Below, in pieces: positions 1 through 13,100 of a stretch of 64,000 bases of DNA. The notes under the pieces were generated by a model that had not been told where the DNA came from, searched no databases, and saw only the letters and a program-made list of their open reading frames with translations. Position numbers and translations under genes: made by a program. Within the stretch, counting starts at the first letter, position 1, and each line of letters begins with the position of its first letter. Location of the stretch: NCBI GenBank assembly GCA_030323885.1, contig CM059192.1:1915934-1979933 (forward strand). The letters run 5' to 3'. Source of the stretch: Branchipolynoe longqiensis. Lineage: Eukaryota; Annelida; Polychaeta; Phyllodocida; Polynoidae.

Positions 1-22
1 TGACAATTTGTCTAATGGGTTC

Positions 23-340
23 ACCAGACCGGATGGCTGAATGAGTTGAGTGTCCGTCTCCCGTTTTGGTCGATCATGGGATTTGGACCCTGGTCGAGTC
101 AAACCAAGGACTTAAAAAATTGATACTTGTCGCTACCTAGCCTGGCAATCGGCATTAATGGGATAGGACAAGGCTGGTTTGCACAGGATCAGGATAATGT
201 GCCTGTGTGGTATATCGGGGCATGGTGCCAGCAGTCTGGTCTCCCAATGGGGCAGCACTATAAAGTCGCCATGAGTGTGCACTGTCACAAATCGGTACCC
301 GTCCTGATATGACCTTAGATGTTGCTAGGACGTAAAACAA
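23..340 (+). repeat. tRNA-derived SINE, 3'-end type A
   Basis: About 318 bp. It opens with a box A-like stretch (ggatggctgaatgagttgag, 33-52) and a weak box B, followed by a conserved body (Glu/Ser-type tRNA cannot be assigned). It ends in tcctgatatgaccttagatg, then ttgctaggacgtaaaacaa. The same body recurs at least eight times in this window in both orientations, for example 52884-53207 and 33452-33788. The box B is degenerate here, so this copy looks old. A second SINE starts directly at its tail. Confidence 0.85.
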
Positions 341-558
341 CCAGACCAGATGGCCAAATGAGTTGACCATCCACCTCCCATTCTGGTAGGTCCGGGGTTT
401 CGAAGCTCCCGGGTTCGAACCCTGGCCGAGTGAAACCAATGACTTAAAGATTGATACTTGTCACTACCTAGCCCACGGCTCGGCATTATTAGGATAGGGC
501 AAGGAGCAATGGAATGAGGAAGACCAATCATCCACGATTGAAATTTCCCCTGCTTAAA
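340..558 (+). repeat. tRNA-derived SINE, 3'-end type B
   Basis: It shares the tRNA-like head (box B gggttcgaaccc near 412) and the central body with the type A SINE. It then switches to a different 3' end, ccacgattgaaatttcccct followed by gcttaaa. The same alternative end occurs at 55208-55394. It abuts the preceding SINE head to tail, which suggests insertion at the A-rich tail of the first copy. Confidence 0.8.
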
Positions 559-561
559 CAA

Positions 562-1618
562 CTAATGTACCAAAAGAAACTGCAAAAGACCCTAATATCG
601 TTCCCATCTGGTGGCTACTGGCCGGTAACCAGTGTCAGCAACCCAGCAACCAGCGGTGAGACAGCTAACCCGGAAGTGACGTATTAATAATCACATATAT
701 AGACTACATCACGGTTCCAGCGGCGCGGTGCATTGTGGGATGCATCAGAGCAAAACAACCCCCCCAAAAGCACATGGCACATACTAATACACTGGGTGGA
801 GCTATGACATGTGCTACTTTCAGCTCATCTCAGCTCTTGTTTGAAACATAGAATACCAACTAAAAAAATATATATAATAAATTCAGATATTAATATTTTA
901 TCCAGCATTGCATTTACATCAATATAACCAGTACATCTTCTGCCATGTGCATTTAGATTTAGAAAGATCTAGGCACTCAGACTAGTGTTAGAGCCATAGC
1001 TAGAGTACTCAATGCATTGTCAATGGCAGTGAGCAATCTCCATACAGAAAAAGTAAAATATTGATAAAACCACACGACCTAGATACAAACCGCTTGGAAA
1101 ACATGTTTATCAAAAAGATTCTATTAAATTGATAAGGTTAGGGTTTTGGTTTCTATTAATTTTGAATAAAACTGACCCTTTTCACTGAGCGTATAGGCAA
1201 ACTCAATGGCCGTACGCCATTGCTTTGCTCCCAACGCCGTTTTCAGCGCATGCGCAGTCGGAATCGTGATCTAGTTTATAAGGAATATACACACTTTACA
1301 AACATGCATTTATATATATACACTGCAATGTCACAAAATAGTCTCCTGATCACTTCATTTTTGTTCAAACTTAAAACACATTATATAACTTCTCTCCCGT
1401 TCTTTGTAAGAAAGAAAAGAGTTTATATTTCAGACACAATTCATGCCAACAAAAAACAAGTTAACAAATTTTAACATGATTTCTTTTTACCTTTCATAGA
1501 AGGAATATATCGCTTTAGCCATTGCGATAGCCCTTGGCACCTGGTGGGCTTTCCACCATTACCAGGCGAACCAACCGATGAGACGGCTAGCACGCACATT
1601 CGACACCTGGGTTGGCAT
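562..1618. other. unassigned sequence downstream of SLC25A27 exon 9
   Basis: No coding exon recognised. The stretch around 1045-1170 (agaaaaagtaaaatat, then ataaggttagggttttggtt, then ttgaataaaact) matches 17420-17560 inside the CCGTCGGG element, so it is an interspersed repeat. I searched 1-4018 for the missing last SLC25A27 exon by the expected T-P-W motif and did not find it. Confidence 0.5.
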
Positions 1619-2033
1619 TAGATAAAAGATTCACCCCATACTTACAGTATTGGTGAATAACAACGTAGTCTAAATAGGGGCGAAAATAGCTTTAGTATGG
1701 ATCATGAAGTGGAAACTCTGGTTTCCGTATCAAATGGCTACTTGTATCGGCACAGAGTTGGTGAAATGAGAGAGAATGCAAAAAGACAAGATGGCGACCA
1801 TAGAATGCCATCGATTTCACTTTTAAAGTCCATTAAACTAAATGTTTTATTATATTTTTCAAATAGAAAGTAGCGGGTAAATATTAAGATAAATGTGAAG
1901 AATATATTTTGCAAGAAGACTTTATCTGCTCATTTCATTTACCCAGCATGTAGATATTTTTCGCCACCTTTTATATAGGGTTGTTCTTCATCCCAACTCA
2001 GGCTATAGCAGTACGGGGTGAATCTTTTATCTA
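1619..2033. mobile_element. MITE with 22-24 bp terminal inverted repeats
   Basis: The left tip TAGATAAAAGATTCACCCC (1619-1637) is matched by the reverse complement of the right tip (ggggtgaatcttttatcta, ending 2033). The interior shows no coding potential and holds AT-rich sequence. The length of 415 bp, the TIRs and the absence of an ORF fit a non-autonomous DNA transposon. The target duplication is not clear, so no superfamily is assigned. Confidence 0.7.
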
Positions 2034-2846
2034 TATATATATACTTATATGTCAAACGATGAATTGATCACTGGATCTCAATGACCAGTGTTCATTCGCA
2101 AACTGCCACTTATAACAGAGGCTGGAGACCGCCATTTTATATTTCAAAGCGCTTCTAAGTATAAATACAGGCACTAATTGGAGATAAGCGAATTATGAAC
2201 CTGGCGTCAGTTTGCGACACTACAAATTACATCCGATCAAAGACTCAATTATATCACATCTGAAGGAGGTTTGTCTGAGCGCTCCAGGGTTAGGACAATT
2301 TGTATGAAAATGGCCTTTAACCATATGGAGGATTGAACCAGGGTCCTTTCCACTAACCACAGAAAGTGACTTAACCATGTATGGTTGCGGAGTTAGACAG
2401 AAGCCTTTGTCATGGCTGGCTCACATTAGGAAAGGCTGGGTTCGAATCCACATACACCTAGCAACATAACTGGATTACAAGCTTATTACGAAGCCACACG
2501 CACACTTGACTACACACGTGCCTATTTGTTCATTGTGAATTTTAACAGCGCTTTGTTTGTTGCTGTGTGATTTAATGCGCTGCGCAAGTTGTCGCTGTCC
2601 CATCTTAGAATGACGCGGTTCCAGTCAGTTTCCGGATTTCTTCATAAGTCAGCCAAAATGTAAGAGACCAGGGTGCCTGCCAAAGTGGAGAAAGGTTCAG
2701 TGAGAACAGTGAGTGATGAGAATGTGCTTAATTAGGCCAAATAACAAATAAAAATGGTGATCGTCCCCGCCCGCGCCCAACAAATCGTCCGTTCCCTGAC
2801 TTGAATTAAAAAACTAAAATGCGTCGGACTCGCAGCAATTCAACTT
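2034..2846. other. no gene recognised
   Basis: Non-coding. A box B-like gggttcgaatcc at about 2438-2450 hints at an old tRNA-derived SINE. Nothing else could be supported. Confidence 0.4.
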
Positions 2847-2964
2847 TTGTATCAATTTTTAAGTCATTGGTTTGACTCGGCCACGGTTCGAACACAGAAG
2901 TTTGAATCCCACGACCTACTAGAATGGGAGGCGGACACTCAACTTATTCGGCCATCGTGTCTGG
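2847..2964 (-). repeat. SINE fragment (tRNA-like head, minus strand)
   Basis: The reverse complement carries the SINE head (agacacgatggccgaataag, tgagtgtccgcctcccattc) and the conserved body tgactta-aaaattgataca. Only the 5' half remains. The box B region is duplicated or degenerate. Confidence 0.7.
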
Positions 2965-3784
2965 CTACGTATTACGTCTACATCATATGCCAGAAAAATA
3001 AAAAATAAAAACTGACCGTCTGACCCTGATTTGTGTGAGCAAAAGGGCGATCACCAATTAACAAAAATATTTGGCCTTACGTATATATTCCACCTATCCT
3101 TACGCAGTATTTAGTGAGCTATGAAAAGCCACCACTGTAAGCTGACCTCTGCGATAAGTCACACCCCCCAGTTTAGGGGTCTTTATATACACATGCCACA
3201 TCCACAAATCTTTTTAACATTTCAGCTTTTGGATTTTCATATCAGCTGTGTCCAACGATACATCTCCGAAGGCTCTGAGCTATGTCTCAGACAGCTGTTC
3301 GCTTTACGACATTCCGACATCTCTCACCTGCTGGGTGGGTCTGGCAACACAACATTCACAGAATAGATCACACAGATGGGAGGTACTCACCTCTTGGCGA
3401 AGCGCATCTCAAATGGCGAAAGATGCGAAGCCTGAAGCTATTTTGGGGTGAAAGAAATTCCCACGCCTATGCCCCTCCGCGTGTTTTTTTTTACTAGCCC
3501 CAAATAATTATATAAATATCTTCGCTATAAATCACACCTGACTTGGCATTTCCCTATAGGCCTCAATCGCAGAAGCTGTGGTTTGGAACTGGTGTTTTAT
3601 GGAGCATAATTAATTATGTGTATATAATTTTACAAGAATATTTTCAATTGCTTAATAACCACAGACGTTTTCTAGACAAAATAATTCAATTTCTGCATCC
3701 CAAAATTAAGTTCATTATATTTTTTAGGAGAAAAGCTTTAAAAATAATAAGTGTGAACTAATAATGCAACACATAGATTACCAA
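2965..3784. other. no gene recognised
   Basis: Short open frames overlap each other on the plus strand at 3121-3497, but none shows a recognisable domain or splice structure. I see nothing supportable here. Confidence 0.4.
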
Positions 3785-3850
3785 AATCAGATTGATTGAT
3801 TGGCGGTGGATTTACCCCGCGTTGGCAGCATAGGCCATATTCACGGCGGT
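3785..3850 (-). repeat. LINE 3'-end remnant with (ATTG)n tail
   Basis: The reverse complement reads ggtaccgccgtgaatatggc, ctatgctgccaacgcggggt, aaatccaccgccaatcaatc. The same 3' end with a longer (AATC)n tail occurs on the plus strand at 19725-19820. This is the usual 3' tail shape of CR1/RTE-like LINEs. Confidence 0.6.
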
Positions 3851-3904
3851 ACCATACCAAAATCATGTAGGTATATTTGGGTCCCAAACGATCGCCCATA
3901 CAAT

Positions 3905-4012
3905 ACCACTGTAACGATAAAAAAAACTCCCCAAATCGACCACCTCCCTAAATGGACCATTTAAAGTCAGTCCCATGGTCGGTCGATTTAGAGAGGTTTT
4001 ACTGTACTGTGG
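3905..4012. repeat. short palindromic MITE-like remnant
   Basis: The segment from ccactgtaacg (about 3906) to gaggttttactgta (about 4005) is made of complementary phrases (gaccacctccctaaat and ggtcgatttagagaggt). The ACAGTA-type ends suggest a Tigger/pogo-like MITE, but the left tip is eroded. Confidence 0.4.
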
Positions 4013-4024
4013 AGGGTGACTGAC

Positions 4025-4127
4025 CATGCGTGACCAGATGGGGAGGAATCCCTTGTAGAGCGCCCAGAAGCCTTCCTGTCGGACCGTCTTTAGCAGGCAG
4101 TCTATGGATGACCGGTACAGCAGGCCT
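4025..4127 (-). CDS. SLC25A27: SLC25A27 exon 9 (third-repeat matrix loop and start of helix 6)
   Basis: 103 bp encoding [20 protein letters not shown] and [15 protein letters not shown]. It is preceded by a cag acceptor (4128-4130) and followed by a gtcagt donor (4019-4024), which is a weaker donor than the others. The E-G-F-W-A-L-Y-K-G block is the carrier-family [EG]xxxxYKG signature of repeat three. It ends on a codon boundary just before the conserved T-P-W segment, as in vertebrate UCP4. Confidence 0.92.
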
Positions 4128-7100
4128 CTGTGAGCAGTGGACCGTGAACAAGGGGAAAACCACTCAGCGTTATTACCATACCATACATAACTAACAATGG
4201 TTGATTACCATACCATGACTAACAACGGTCAATTACCACACCATGACTAGCAATGGTCAATTACCATACCATGACTAACAATGGTCAATTACTATACCAT
4301 GACTAACAACGGTCAATTACCATATCATAACTAACAACAGTCAATTAATATACCATAACTAGCGATGGTCAATTACCATACCATAACTAACCAGTCAATT
4401 ACCATAACTAACAATGGTTAATTACCATACCATAACTAACAACAGTTGACTACCATACCATGACTAACAATGGGCAATTACCATACCATGACAAACAATC
4501 AATTACCATACCATGACTAACAATGGTCAATTACCACACCATGACTAACAACGGTCAATTACCATACCATAACTAACAAAGGGCAATTACCATACTGTGA
4601 CTAACAATGGTCAATTACCATACCATAACTAACAAAGGGCCATTACCATACCATGACTAACAATGGTCAATTACTATACCATATCAATCAATTTTCAATT
4701 CTTTTATTTTAACTCTCTGCAAGGTATGTTTACAATAAATTGAGGTGATACAATAAATGCATACAAATTCCTTACAGACAGAAAGGATCCCAGAAAAGCG
4801 ATGCTTATCTAGCTGGTCTCCATGATGTGAATGAACAAGTGATGACAATAACAAATTATTAAACTTAAGCTACATTTTTAACTAATGATTATGATGAGCT
4901 ACTGATGCGTCTCTTCACAGTTAGTAAAAAACAAAGTAATGATAGGAATATTATATGGATATTGTGTCATGGATTCATGTACTTACATGCAGTATCAGTA
5001 GTTATTTTGCATGTATGTTAATAGGGGTATTATATATATTCTTTACTGGTAATCGATTTAGTATGCATTGAGATAGCTTATCTTTAGTTTTTTACAGAAG
5101 TTTTTCAAAGTTTGAAGGTTTCTAATCTCTACTGGTATTGAGTTCCAGATATTGGTTCCTTGGTTTTCAGTTGTTATTTTGCCATATTTGTTTCTAGTGT
5201 GTTTGTGATGTATGTTATTTATCTGTCGTGTGTTATGGGAATGGACCTGATTGTTTTCTTTGAAGAGATTATCAAATATTTCAGGGAGGAGGCCATTCTT
5301 TTGCTTGTAAACAAATTTTGCAATGTATATTTTATAAATGTCAGTTACCATAAGTAAGTCCAGGTCTTTATGAAGTGATTTAGTTGGGGTGAGATAGTCT
5401 TTGCTATACAGTATTTTCAAGGCTCTGTTTTGTTGTGTCTGTATCTAACAACAGTCAATTACCATACCATAACTAACAACAGTCAGTTATCATACCATAA
5501 CAAGCAATGGTCAATTGCCACACCATGACTAACAATTAGTGATCAGTTGATAGGGCTTACCTCCCAGTGCCGTCGGTCGGTTGGTTCATGATCCGAGTTT
5601 TTACGACATCCGCCGGCGTTCCCAAAATGGCGGCTATCAGACCGGAGCAGCCGCTACAAAAGGAGAGCAGGCTGTGAACATCCGGCATGTGGGGCACTCT
5701 CATTTAGTAGCTTTACTGTCGCTAACTGATCCACACCGACAGACAACAGAAGTACGCTACCAGAAAAACACGCGCTAGCCACCAGTCTCAGGCGACACCC
5801 AAGTACACTTCATATATATATGACCTTAGATGTTTCTAGGACACAAAACCCCAACAATAGTTAGGGACACCAAGATCGTGCCAAAAACATCACCATGCGC
5901 CTAGCAAGGTTTATTTGTTTGTTCATTTAGTAAAAATAGCACAACTTTAATACTTGTAAAAATTAAAACGCTACTTTCCATCGAAAGTATACTTCAAGTT
6001 AGCAGAAAAATAATTAATTATAGTTGTCTGCAGCTATACTTTCAAACATTAATGGTTGAAAAACATTTAAAGGAATTTATACTTGCTTTCTCTCTTCACT
6101 TCATGTGTTTATGTATTTGAGAAAAGATAATATTATATAATATGTTATAATAAATTCATGACACGCACAAGTTATTATATTGATAACAAGAAGGACTATG
6201 TGCAATGACTATGGATCTATTCTACTGAGCCTAATAGTACATTTAGTGCAAAACCTAGAATATATTATCTGTCAGTTCCACCCAGCGTACCGCACTCATG
6301 TCGTTCAGCTTATCGGATGTAAGTCTATTTAAGAGTGGCTTAACTTCAATACACTTTTTGTTTCATTAAAATATATATTATTACACAATTAATTAAATAA
6401 CTTTTTCCCCAAATAAAAACAGAAGAGAAACACATCCTTTTGTTTTGCATCTAATAAACTTCTTAGATTATTTATGTCCATAGACATTATTTGATGTCTT
6501 GTCAATAAATAAGTAAATAAATAAATAAACATAGGAACATTTCGATAGATCATTAAAACAACTAATAACGCCTTCAATTTGACCTAATTAAGACCTATAT
6601 TATAGAACAGACACCAAAGTAAGGACATATCTACCACGAGTTATACCTCATCGGGAAAACAAACAAACTCGGAATAATTCTAATTTGTGCCACAGGGTGG
6701 TGCATGGTTAGTACTGAACTTGTCCACTTGGTGGTGTAGAGTGACCTAGATTGGTCATGTGACAGCTGTTGTGAAAATGGCTGGGTCAGTGGAGAGAAGG
6801 GAGGGTAAAACTGAGGTATTTTCAATTTTCTTTAGAGAAGATATATGTTAGCACATTACATTGCATAATTCAATGAGAAACATGTATAGATCAAAAACGT
6901 TTTTTTGTTGTTGAATGTAAAAAGGTTTTGGACTATATGGGGTTTGAACCCACAAGACAAAAATAACTTCAGACTACAAGTTCAACACCCTAACCACTAG
7001 GTCACCAAGACCACGCATCATTACTTGTCTCAGTTCAGGCTATTTGTGTATAGGACGTCATATATACAAGGTGTGTGTGTATGTGTGTATGTATGTATGT

Positions 7101-10100
7101 ATGGTTGTATGTATGTATGTATGTATGCATGCATGCATGCATGCATGCATGTATGTATGCATGCATGCATGTATGTATGTATGTATGTATGTATGTGTGT
7201 AAATGTATGTTTTGCATGCATCCGTTTGAAATTTGTCAGTTACACTGTATATAAAACGTAAAAAAATGTTGTTATTGAATGTAAAAAGGAGTGACCCATA
7301 TGGAGTGAGATATGTGCATTTGAAAGTTGTTGACTTCCAGATCTTTTGTATTACTATTAACTAATGCAGCAGCCATTCCATGCTGGCCACATCAGCTGGG
7401 CCTGAGCATTATTAGTTCGAGGAGATCCACCACAAATACACAGGTTTTCGGTTTTAATGCTATGATGGCAGCAGCCGTTCTGGGTGTGCCTATGCGTTAT
7501 CATTTAGACGGGATCCATCGCAAATGCGCCAGGTTCTGCGATTAATGCTATAATGCCAGCAGCCATATTCTACGATCCAGCCAGACCTGAGCGTTAATGG
7601 CTTGACGGGATCCACTGCAAATGCGCAGATTTCCAGGTTTAATGCTATGATGTCAGCGACTGTTCTGGTCATGCGTTATCGCTTGGACAGGATCCATCGC
7701 AAATGCGCTGGGTTCTGGGCTTAATGCTATGATGTGAGCAACCATTCCACAGTGTATGCGCCGGCAGACAACTTAGGATCGCAGAAGGTGCAGTTTGTCA
7801 TAGGTGATTGTAGAAACTGATATGGTGCTATGACCCCAGGTCGTCCGCCGACGCATACGCTGTGGAACGGCGCATTTGCAATGGATCCCATCTAAACGAT
7901 AACACATAGGTATGACATATATACTATTACTAGTTTATTTGTTGTTGTTTTACATCCTAGCAACATCTAAGGTCATATCAGGACGGGTCTATTACTAGTG
8001 CATATTCTAGTAATGCATACATTTTACATATGACTAGTATATACATCATACATATGATATACACATGGTATATAATGTTTATTGTTCTATATGTGTTTCT
8101 GATGGAATGATGCAATGTACATACATAAATAAATATGTAAATAAATAAATGCATACATAGCCTGTATATATGACATTGTATATACATGTATACATATATG
8201 CATGCATACATACATACATACACATCTTGTGTATATGACGTCCTATACACAAATAGCCTGAACTGAGTCTAGTAATGATGTGTGGTCTCTGTGGCCTAGT
8301 GGTTAGAGTGTTGAACTTGTAATTTGAAGTTGTTTGGTGGTGTGGGTTCAAACCCCATACAGTCCAAGACCTTTTTACATTCAACAACAACAAAACTTGT
8401 ATGTGTTTCTCATTGAATTATGCAATGTAATGTACTGTACTAACATATATTTTACATTAAAGAAAATATATTTCCTGTTTGAACTATTCTAAAGAAAATT
8501 GAAAATACCTCAGTTTTACCCTCCCTTCTCTCCACTGACCCAGCCATTGTCACAACAACAGCTGTCACATGCCCAATCTAGGTCACTCTACACCATCAAT
8601 CAATCAATAGTTCCGTCCTCTAGTCGAGGGTTGGATGCAATGGTTCTCCACTTGTCCCGATGGTGTGCTGTTCTGATAGACTGTGAATAATTCAAGCCTG
8701 TCCACTGTGAAATATTTGTAAACCATGATGTTCTTGGTCTCCCTCTCCCTCTGCTGCCATTCACCTTCCCTTCCAACAATGTACGGTATATTGAACTCTG
8801 ACGAATGATGTGGCCAAAATAAATAAGTTTCTTTGTCTGTATAGTGGCAAACAAGCTTTTCTTATTTTTAATTTTTCTGAGAACTTCTTTGTTGGTGATC
8901 TTCTTTGTCCATGATATTTTCATCATCCTTCGATAAGTCCACATCTCAAATGCTGCTAAACGTTTGTACATTTTCTTAGAGATTGTCCATGTCTCAGCCC
9001 CATACATTAGAGTAGACCACACATAACACTGAAGAATACGCTTCCTTGTTTGTATTAATATCTTACTTGATGTTAACACTCTATACATTTTGGAGAATGT
9101 TGTTCGGGCTATTGTTATCCTTCTTTTAATTTCTTCCTCACATCTCCCATCATTTGTAATCTTTTGTCCGAGATATATGAATTCGGATACTTGTTCTATG
9201 TTTGTGCCATCTATGGTTATATTGACATTTGGTTTATCTGTCTTTTTACTTATAACCATTGTTTTGGTCTTCCTGGCATTCATCTTCATGTTGAATAGTA
9301 TTCCAGCTTTATTGATTCTATTCACTATATCTTGTAGGTTTTTCTCACTGTCTGCTAGTATTACACTGTCATCGGCATATCTAAGATTGTTGACGTTCAT
9401 GCCACCTATTGTCACTCCCTTGCAATCTTCAATGTGTCTGAAAATCATCTCTGTGTACAGGTTAAATAGACATGGTGACAATACACACCCCTGTCGAACT
9501 CCTCGTTTAATCATAACTTCATCCGATAGGCCCTGCTCCATTTTTATAAATGCACGTTGTGTCCAGTATAAGTTCACAATTAGTTTAATGTCTTTGCCAT
9601 TGACACCAATATCTTGTAAACATTTGATTAACAGTTCATGATTGACTCGGTCGAAGGCCTTCTCATAGTCAATAAAGCAGGCATAAACATCCTGGTTCAT
9701 TTCACAATAACGTTCACAAATCATTCTCATATTGAAAATCCCTTCACGTGTACCTCTTCCAGATATAAACCCACTTTGTACGTTACTGATTTGTTCTTCA
9801 ATTTTCTGTCTGTTTCTCAGTAAAATTATTTTCAGGATCATCTTCAACATATGACTCATCAGGCTTAGTGTTCTGTACTCAGTACACAATGTTGGTTTTA
9901 GCTTCTTTGGGAGTCGTACAAATATGGATTCATTCATATTCAATGGTATAAATCCAGTCTCATAGATGTCATTTACTAGCTTATGAATGATTTGAATCCC
10001 CACTTCATCTAGTCCTTTTATCATTTCTGATGTTATCTGGTCACTTCCAGGAGCCTTACCTGACTTTAGATCATTGATAGCCTTCTCAACCTCTGATACT

Positions 10101-13100
10101 AATATAATATTCCCATCTTCTTTCTCAATTGTGGGTGGGTTCCCTCTGTCATCATTGTATAGTTCGTTTACATATTCTTCCCATCTGGACTTTATTTCAT
10201 CTTCTTCAAAGAGCATTTTGCCGTCTTTGTTCTTGATACATTTACTGCTTCTCTGTCTGTATCCTTGACCTGTTATCTCTTTCACTTTCTTGTGCATCTC
10301 TCTTGAACGATGTTGAGACTCAAGTTGTTCCACTACTTCACACTTCTTATTCCACCATTCATCTTTAGCTTTTTTGCATTCATCTTCTATTTCATTCTTC
10401 AGGTGTTTGTATTTAAGTGGATCAGTGGTTTTCACTTTCTTCCTTTCTGCCATCTTTTCTAGTATGGTTTGCGTCATCCATGATTGCTTTGTCTCTCGTT
10501 TTTTATTTGGTAACACCTCCTCTGCTGACTTGACCATGCTTTCTCTGAGAGCTTCCCATTCCATTTCAATGTTGTTATACTCTCTCTGAGGAGTTTCTTC
10601 ATTCATCAGTACACTGAATTTGTTATGAACAGAGACATTATACTTAGTTCTGTATTTGCATCTTTTAACATGTTCATATCCATTTGAATGTTGTTTTTAA
10701 TTTTGTTCTGCCGTTTCAATTTCACTACCATATGCCACTCTACACCACCAAGTGGACAAGTTCAGTACTAACCATTCACCACCCTGTGGCACAAATCTGA
10801 ACTATTCTGAGTTTGTTTGTTTTCCCGACGAGGTATAACTCACCACTTTAAGGCTTTAAAATCTGCAAGATCCGAAATAAGGACTAAAATACTTTAGTGA
10901 GCACCGGTTTCTTATGTACCTAGTTTAGTGTGCTCTACTTATGAAATAATTGTCTACAGGCACTGAAGTGACCACAGACGACAATGTAGTGACAGTAGAC
11001 ATTATAATGACAATCATCTACATTGTAATGTCCAGAACCAAGGAAATCAGACAAATTTCAGTGGATAAAAACTAATATAGGAGTGAGCTTCAATCATGAC
11101 AGACGACATTTTAGTGACAGCAGACGACAATCCAAAAGCCAGCCATTGTTAGGCTCAGGTTCTCCGCACACATATGGATGCAGTTAGTTGAGTAGTCTGG
11201 TTCCCAGATAGGGTGCTAACCAGTCAGGTTTACTACCATTTTGTAATGCCTTTATTAGGGTCATATGAACCACCAGACCAAATGTATGAAGCAGGGTTAG
11301 CACGCCAAACCCGTGGTTAGCGGGGATCTCCGGGTTAGCGGTAAAAAGTTGGTATGTATATTGCCGGGTTAGGGAAACTCCGCGACTTTAACATCGTCTA
11401 CGCTAACCCCAAGCCATATTAAATTAACCTTAAAATCGAAGCGATATTAATGCCGCCGCCGAATTTTGGTCAAATTAAACCAATAATCGAACCGATATTA
11501 ACGCCTCCGCCGATATTGTGAAATAGCGGTGCTCGCCGGCAACAGGTTCAGCAATAATAAGGCTCTCTGGTGCCCAGCAGTGTTAGGTACCGATTAGGCC
11601 CAAATCTATTCAATGCCATCATATTTAACAGAATTACATACTCAAATCATGAAATTTCATTAAATTAACCCTAAAATCGAACCGATATTAACGCCACCGC
11701 CGCCGTCCCCACCGCCGCCGCATTAGGGGTGATATTGTCAAATAGCGGCGCTTGCCAGCAACAGGCTCAGAGGGATTTCCCAAATCTATAAATAACGCAT
11801 CGTTTAGCTAACTCCGCCACGCTTTGGCCACATACATTTCCCGTGACACATATTCCAACACCGACGTTAGCTAACCTGCCGGCCGCCCTTAACACCGGAG
11901 CCGATAAAAAGTTGTTCATACATTTGGCCCCTGGTGGCAGCACTGTAAGTACTAGAACGAATGACTAATGTTACTTCAAACCACCAGGTGGCAGCACTGT
12001 AAGTACTAGAACGAATGGCTTATGTTACATCAGACCACCAGGGGGAAGCACCGTAAGTACTAGAACGAATGGCTAATGTTCCATCAGACCACCAGGGGGC
12101 AGCACTGTAAGTACTAGAACGAATGACTATCGTTACTTCAAACCACCAGGTGGCAGCACCTTACAGAGTGCAAATGGTCACAACCACCAATGATATGCTA
12201 GTAGTAGTAGTTCGTAACAGTAACACATCCATTATATCGTATTAAAATGGCCGTCTTTATTGTATCCATTTGCACCATCTCACAGGCAAGTAGCGGAAAT
12301 ACCTTCATGAGTACTGGAATCATCTATCAAGATCTGCCATGTTTCCACCCATATCAGTGCTAGCTATGGAGTTATTCAAATATTACGTAACGCTTATATT
12401 TAGAGAGGTTGAGGGGGGGGGGGGGTAGGTCAAAGCGTTTCATAGCGCGCATCGTCTAATGTTACATGGAGGGATCTAATTTAGACACAAATAGCACAAG
12501 TAATATTTGAACAGCCCCCAATGGCTTACAAAATGGTGGTCCATATTAGACCAATTTTCTACAGGCTGGACCCAGGACCCAGACTATTAATTGGGAGGAG
12601 GTACAGCCTCGTTCTGGGCGCCACCTTACCTCGACATTGCATGTGTCACACAGTTGTCGTGAAGCTGTGTGCGTTTCAATATTTGATGTTTGACTGTGTC
12701 ATAAGTTGCCAAATCTGGAGCAAAGACATTTGCATCCGTAACAAGGAAGCGACACAACCGGTGTCACAAGGAAAGTGTATCTTCTACTACATCTGCTGTG
12801 CGGAAGGCGGCATTTATCGTCTAGGCATTACGTAGTTGTAGCAATCTAAGATCAGGTTAGTATGGCTTTCCCTGTTATTTATTTACATATTTATTTCTAC
12901 TTTTCTTTTCAATTGAAATCACTGGCTTTCCCTGGAAATGGTAATATTAAAGTTCACCACACCATTATTATTTACATGGTGGCAGGTGGTGAATGCACAT
13001 ATGTGAAATAGTATTTTATTTTTAATCTAAAGTTGTTAGGGAAATTTCAGTATAATCTACATTAGAAACAAATGTATGACAAGCATCCTACCAAGTTTGG

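Larger units (their letters stand above)
6637..10842. mobile_element. foldback element 1 (long inverted arms), split by an RTE LINE
   Basis: The left arm (6637 to about 7085) is repeated in reverse complement as the right arm (about 8213-8595 plus 10748-10842). The outer tips read gagttatacctcatcggg on the left and the complement of cccgacgaggtataactc on the right. The arms share the ccacttggtggtgtagagtg segment, the gagggtaaaactgaggtatt segment and an innermost tRNA-like block (6931-7015 minus, 8283-8366 plus). The loop holds microsatellites and a ~100-bp tandem repeat. A second copy of this family is at 38758-39985. Without the LINE the element is about 2.05 kb. Confidence 0.85.

Noticed and set aside
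1..4018. Last coding exon of SLC25A27
   Set aside because: I scanned the minus strand for the expected T-P-W segment after exon 9 and found no match with a usable acceptor. The exon is probably beyond the left edge of the window.
9090..9641. 183-codon plus-strand open frame
   Set aside because: Complementary shadow of the RTE reverse transcriptase ORF on the minus strand.
12521..12835. 104-codon plus-strand open frame
   Set aside because: Antisense to SLC25A27 exon 7, which has splice sites and homology; the plus frame has none.
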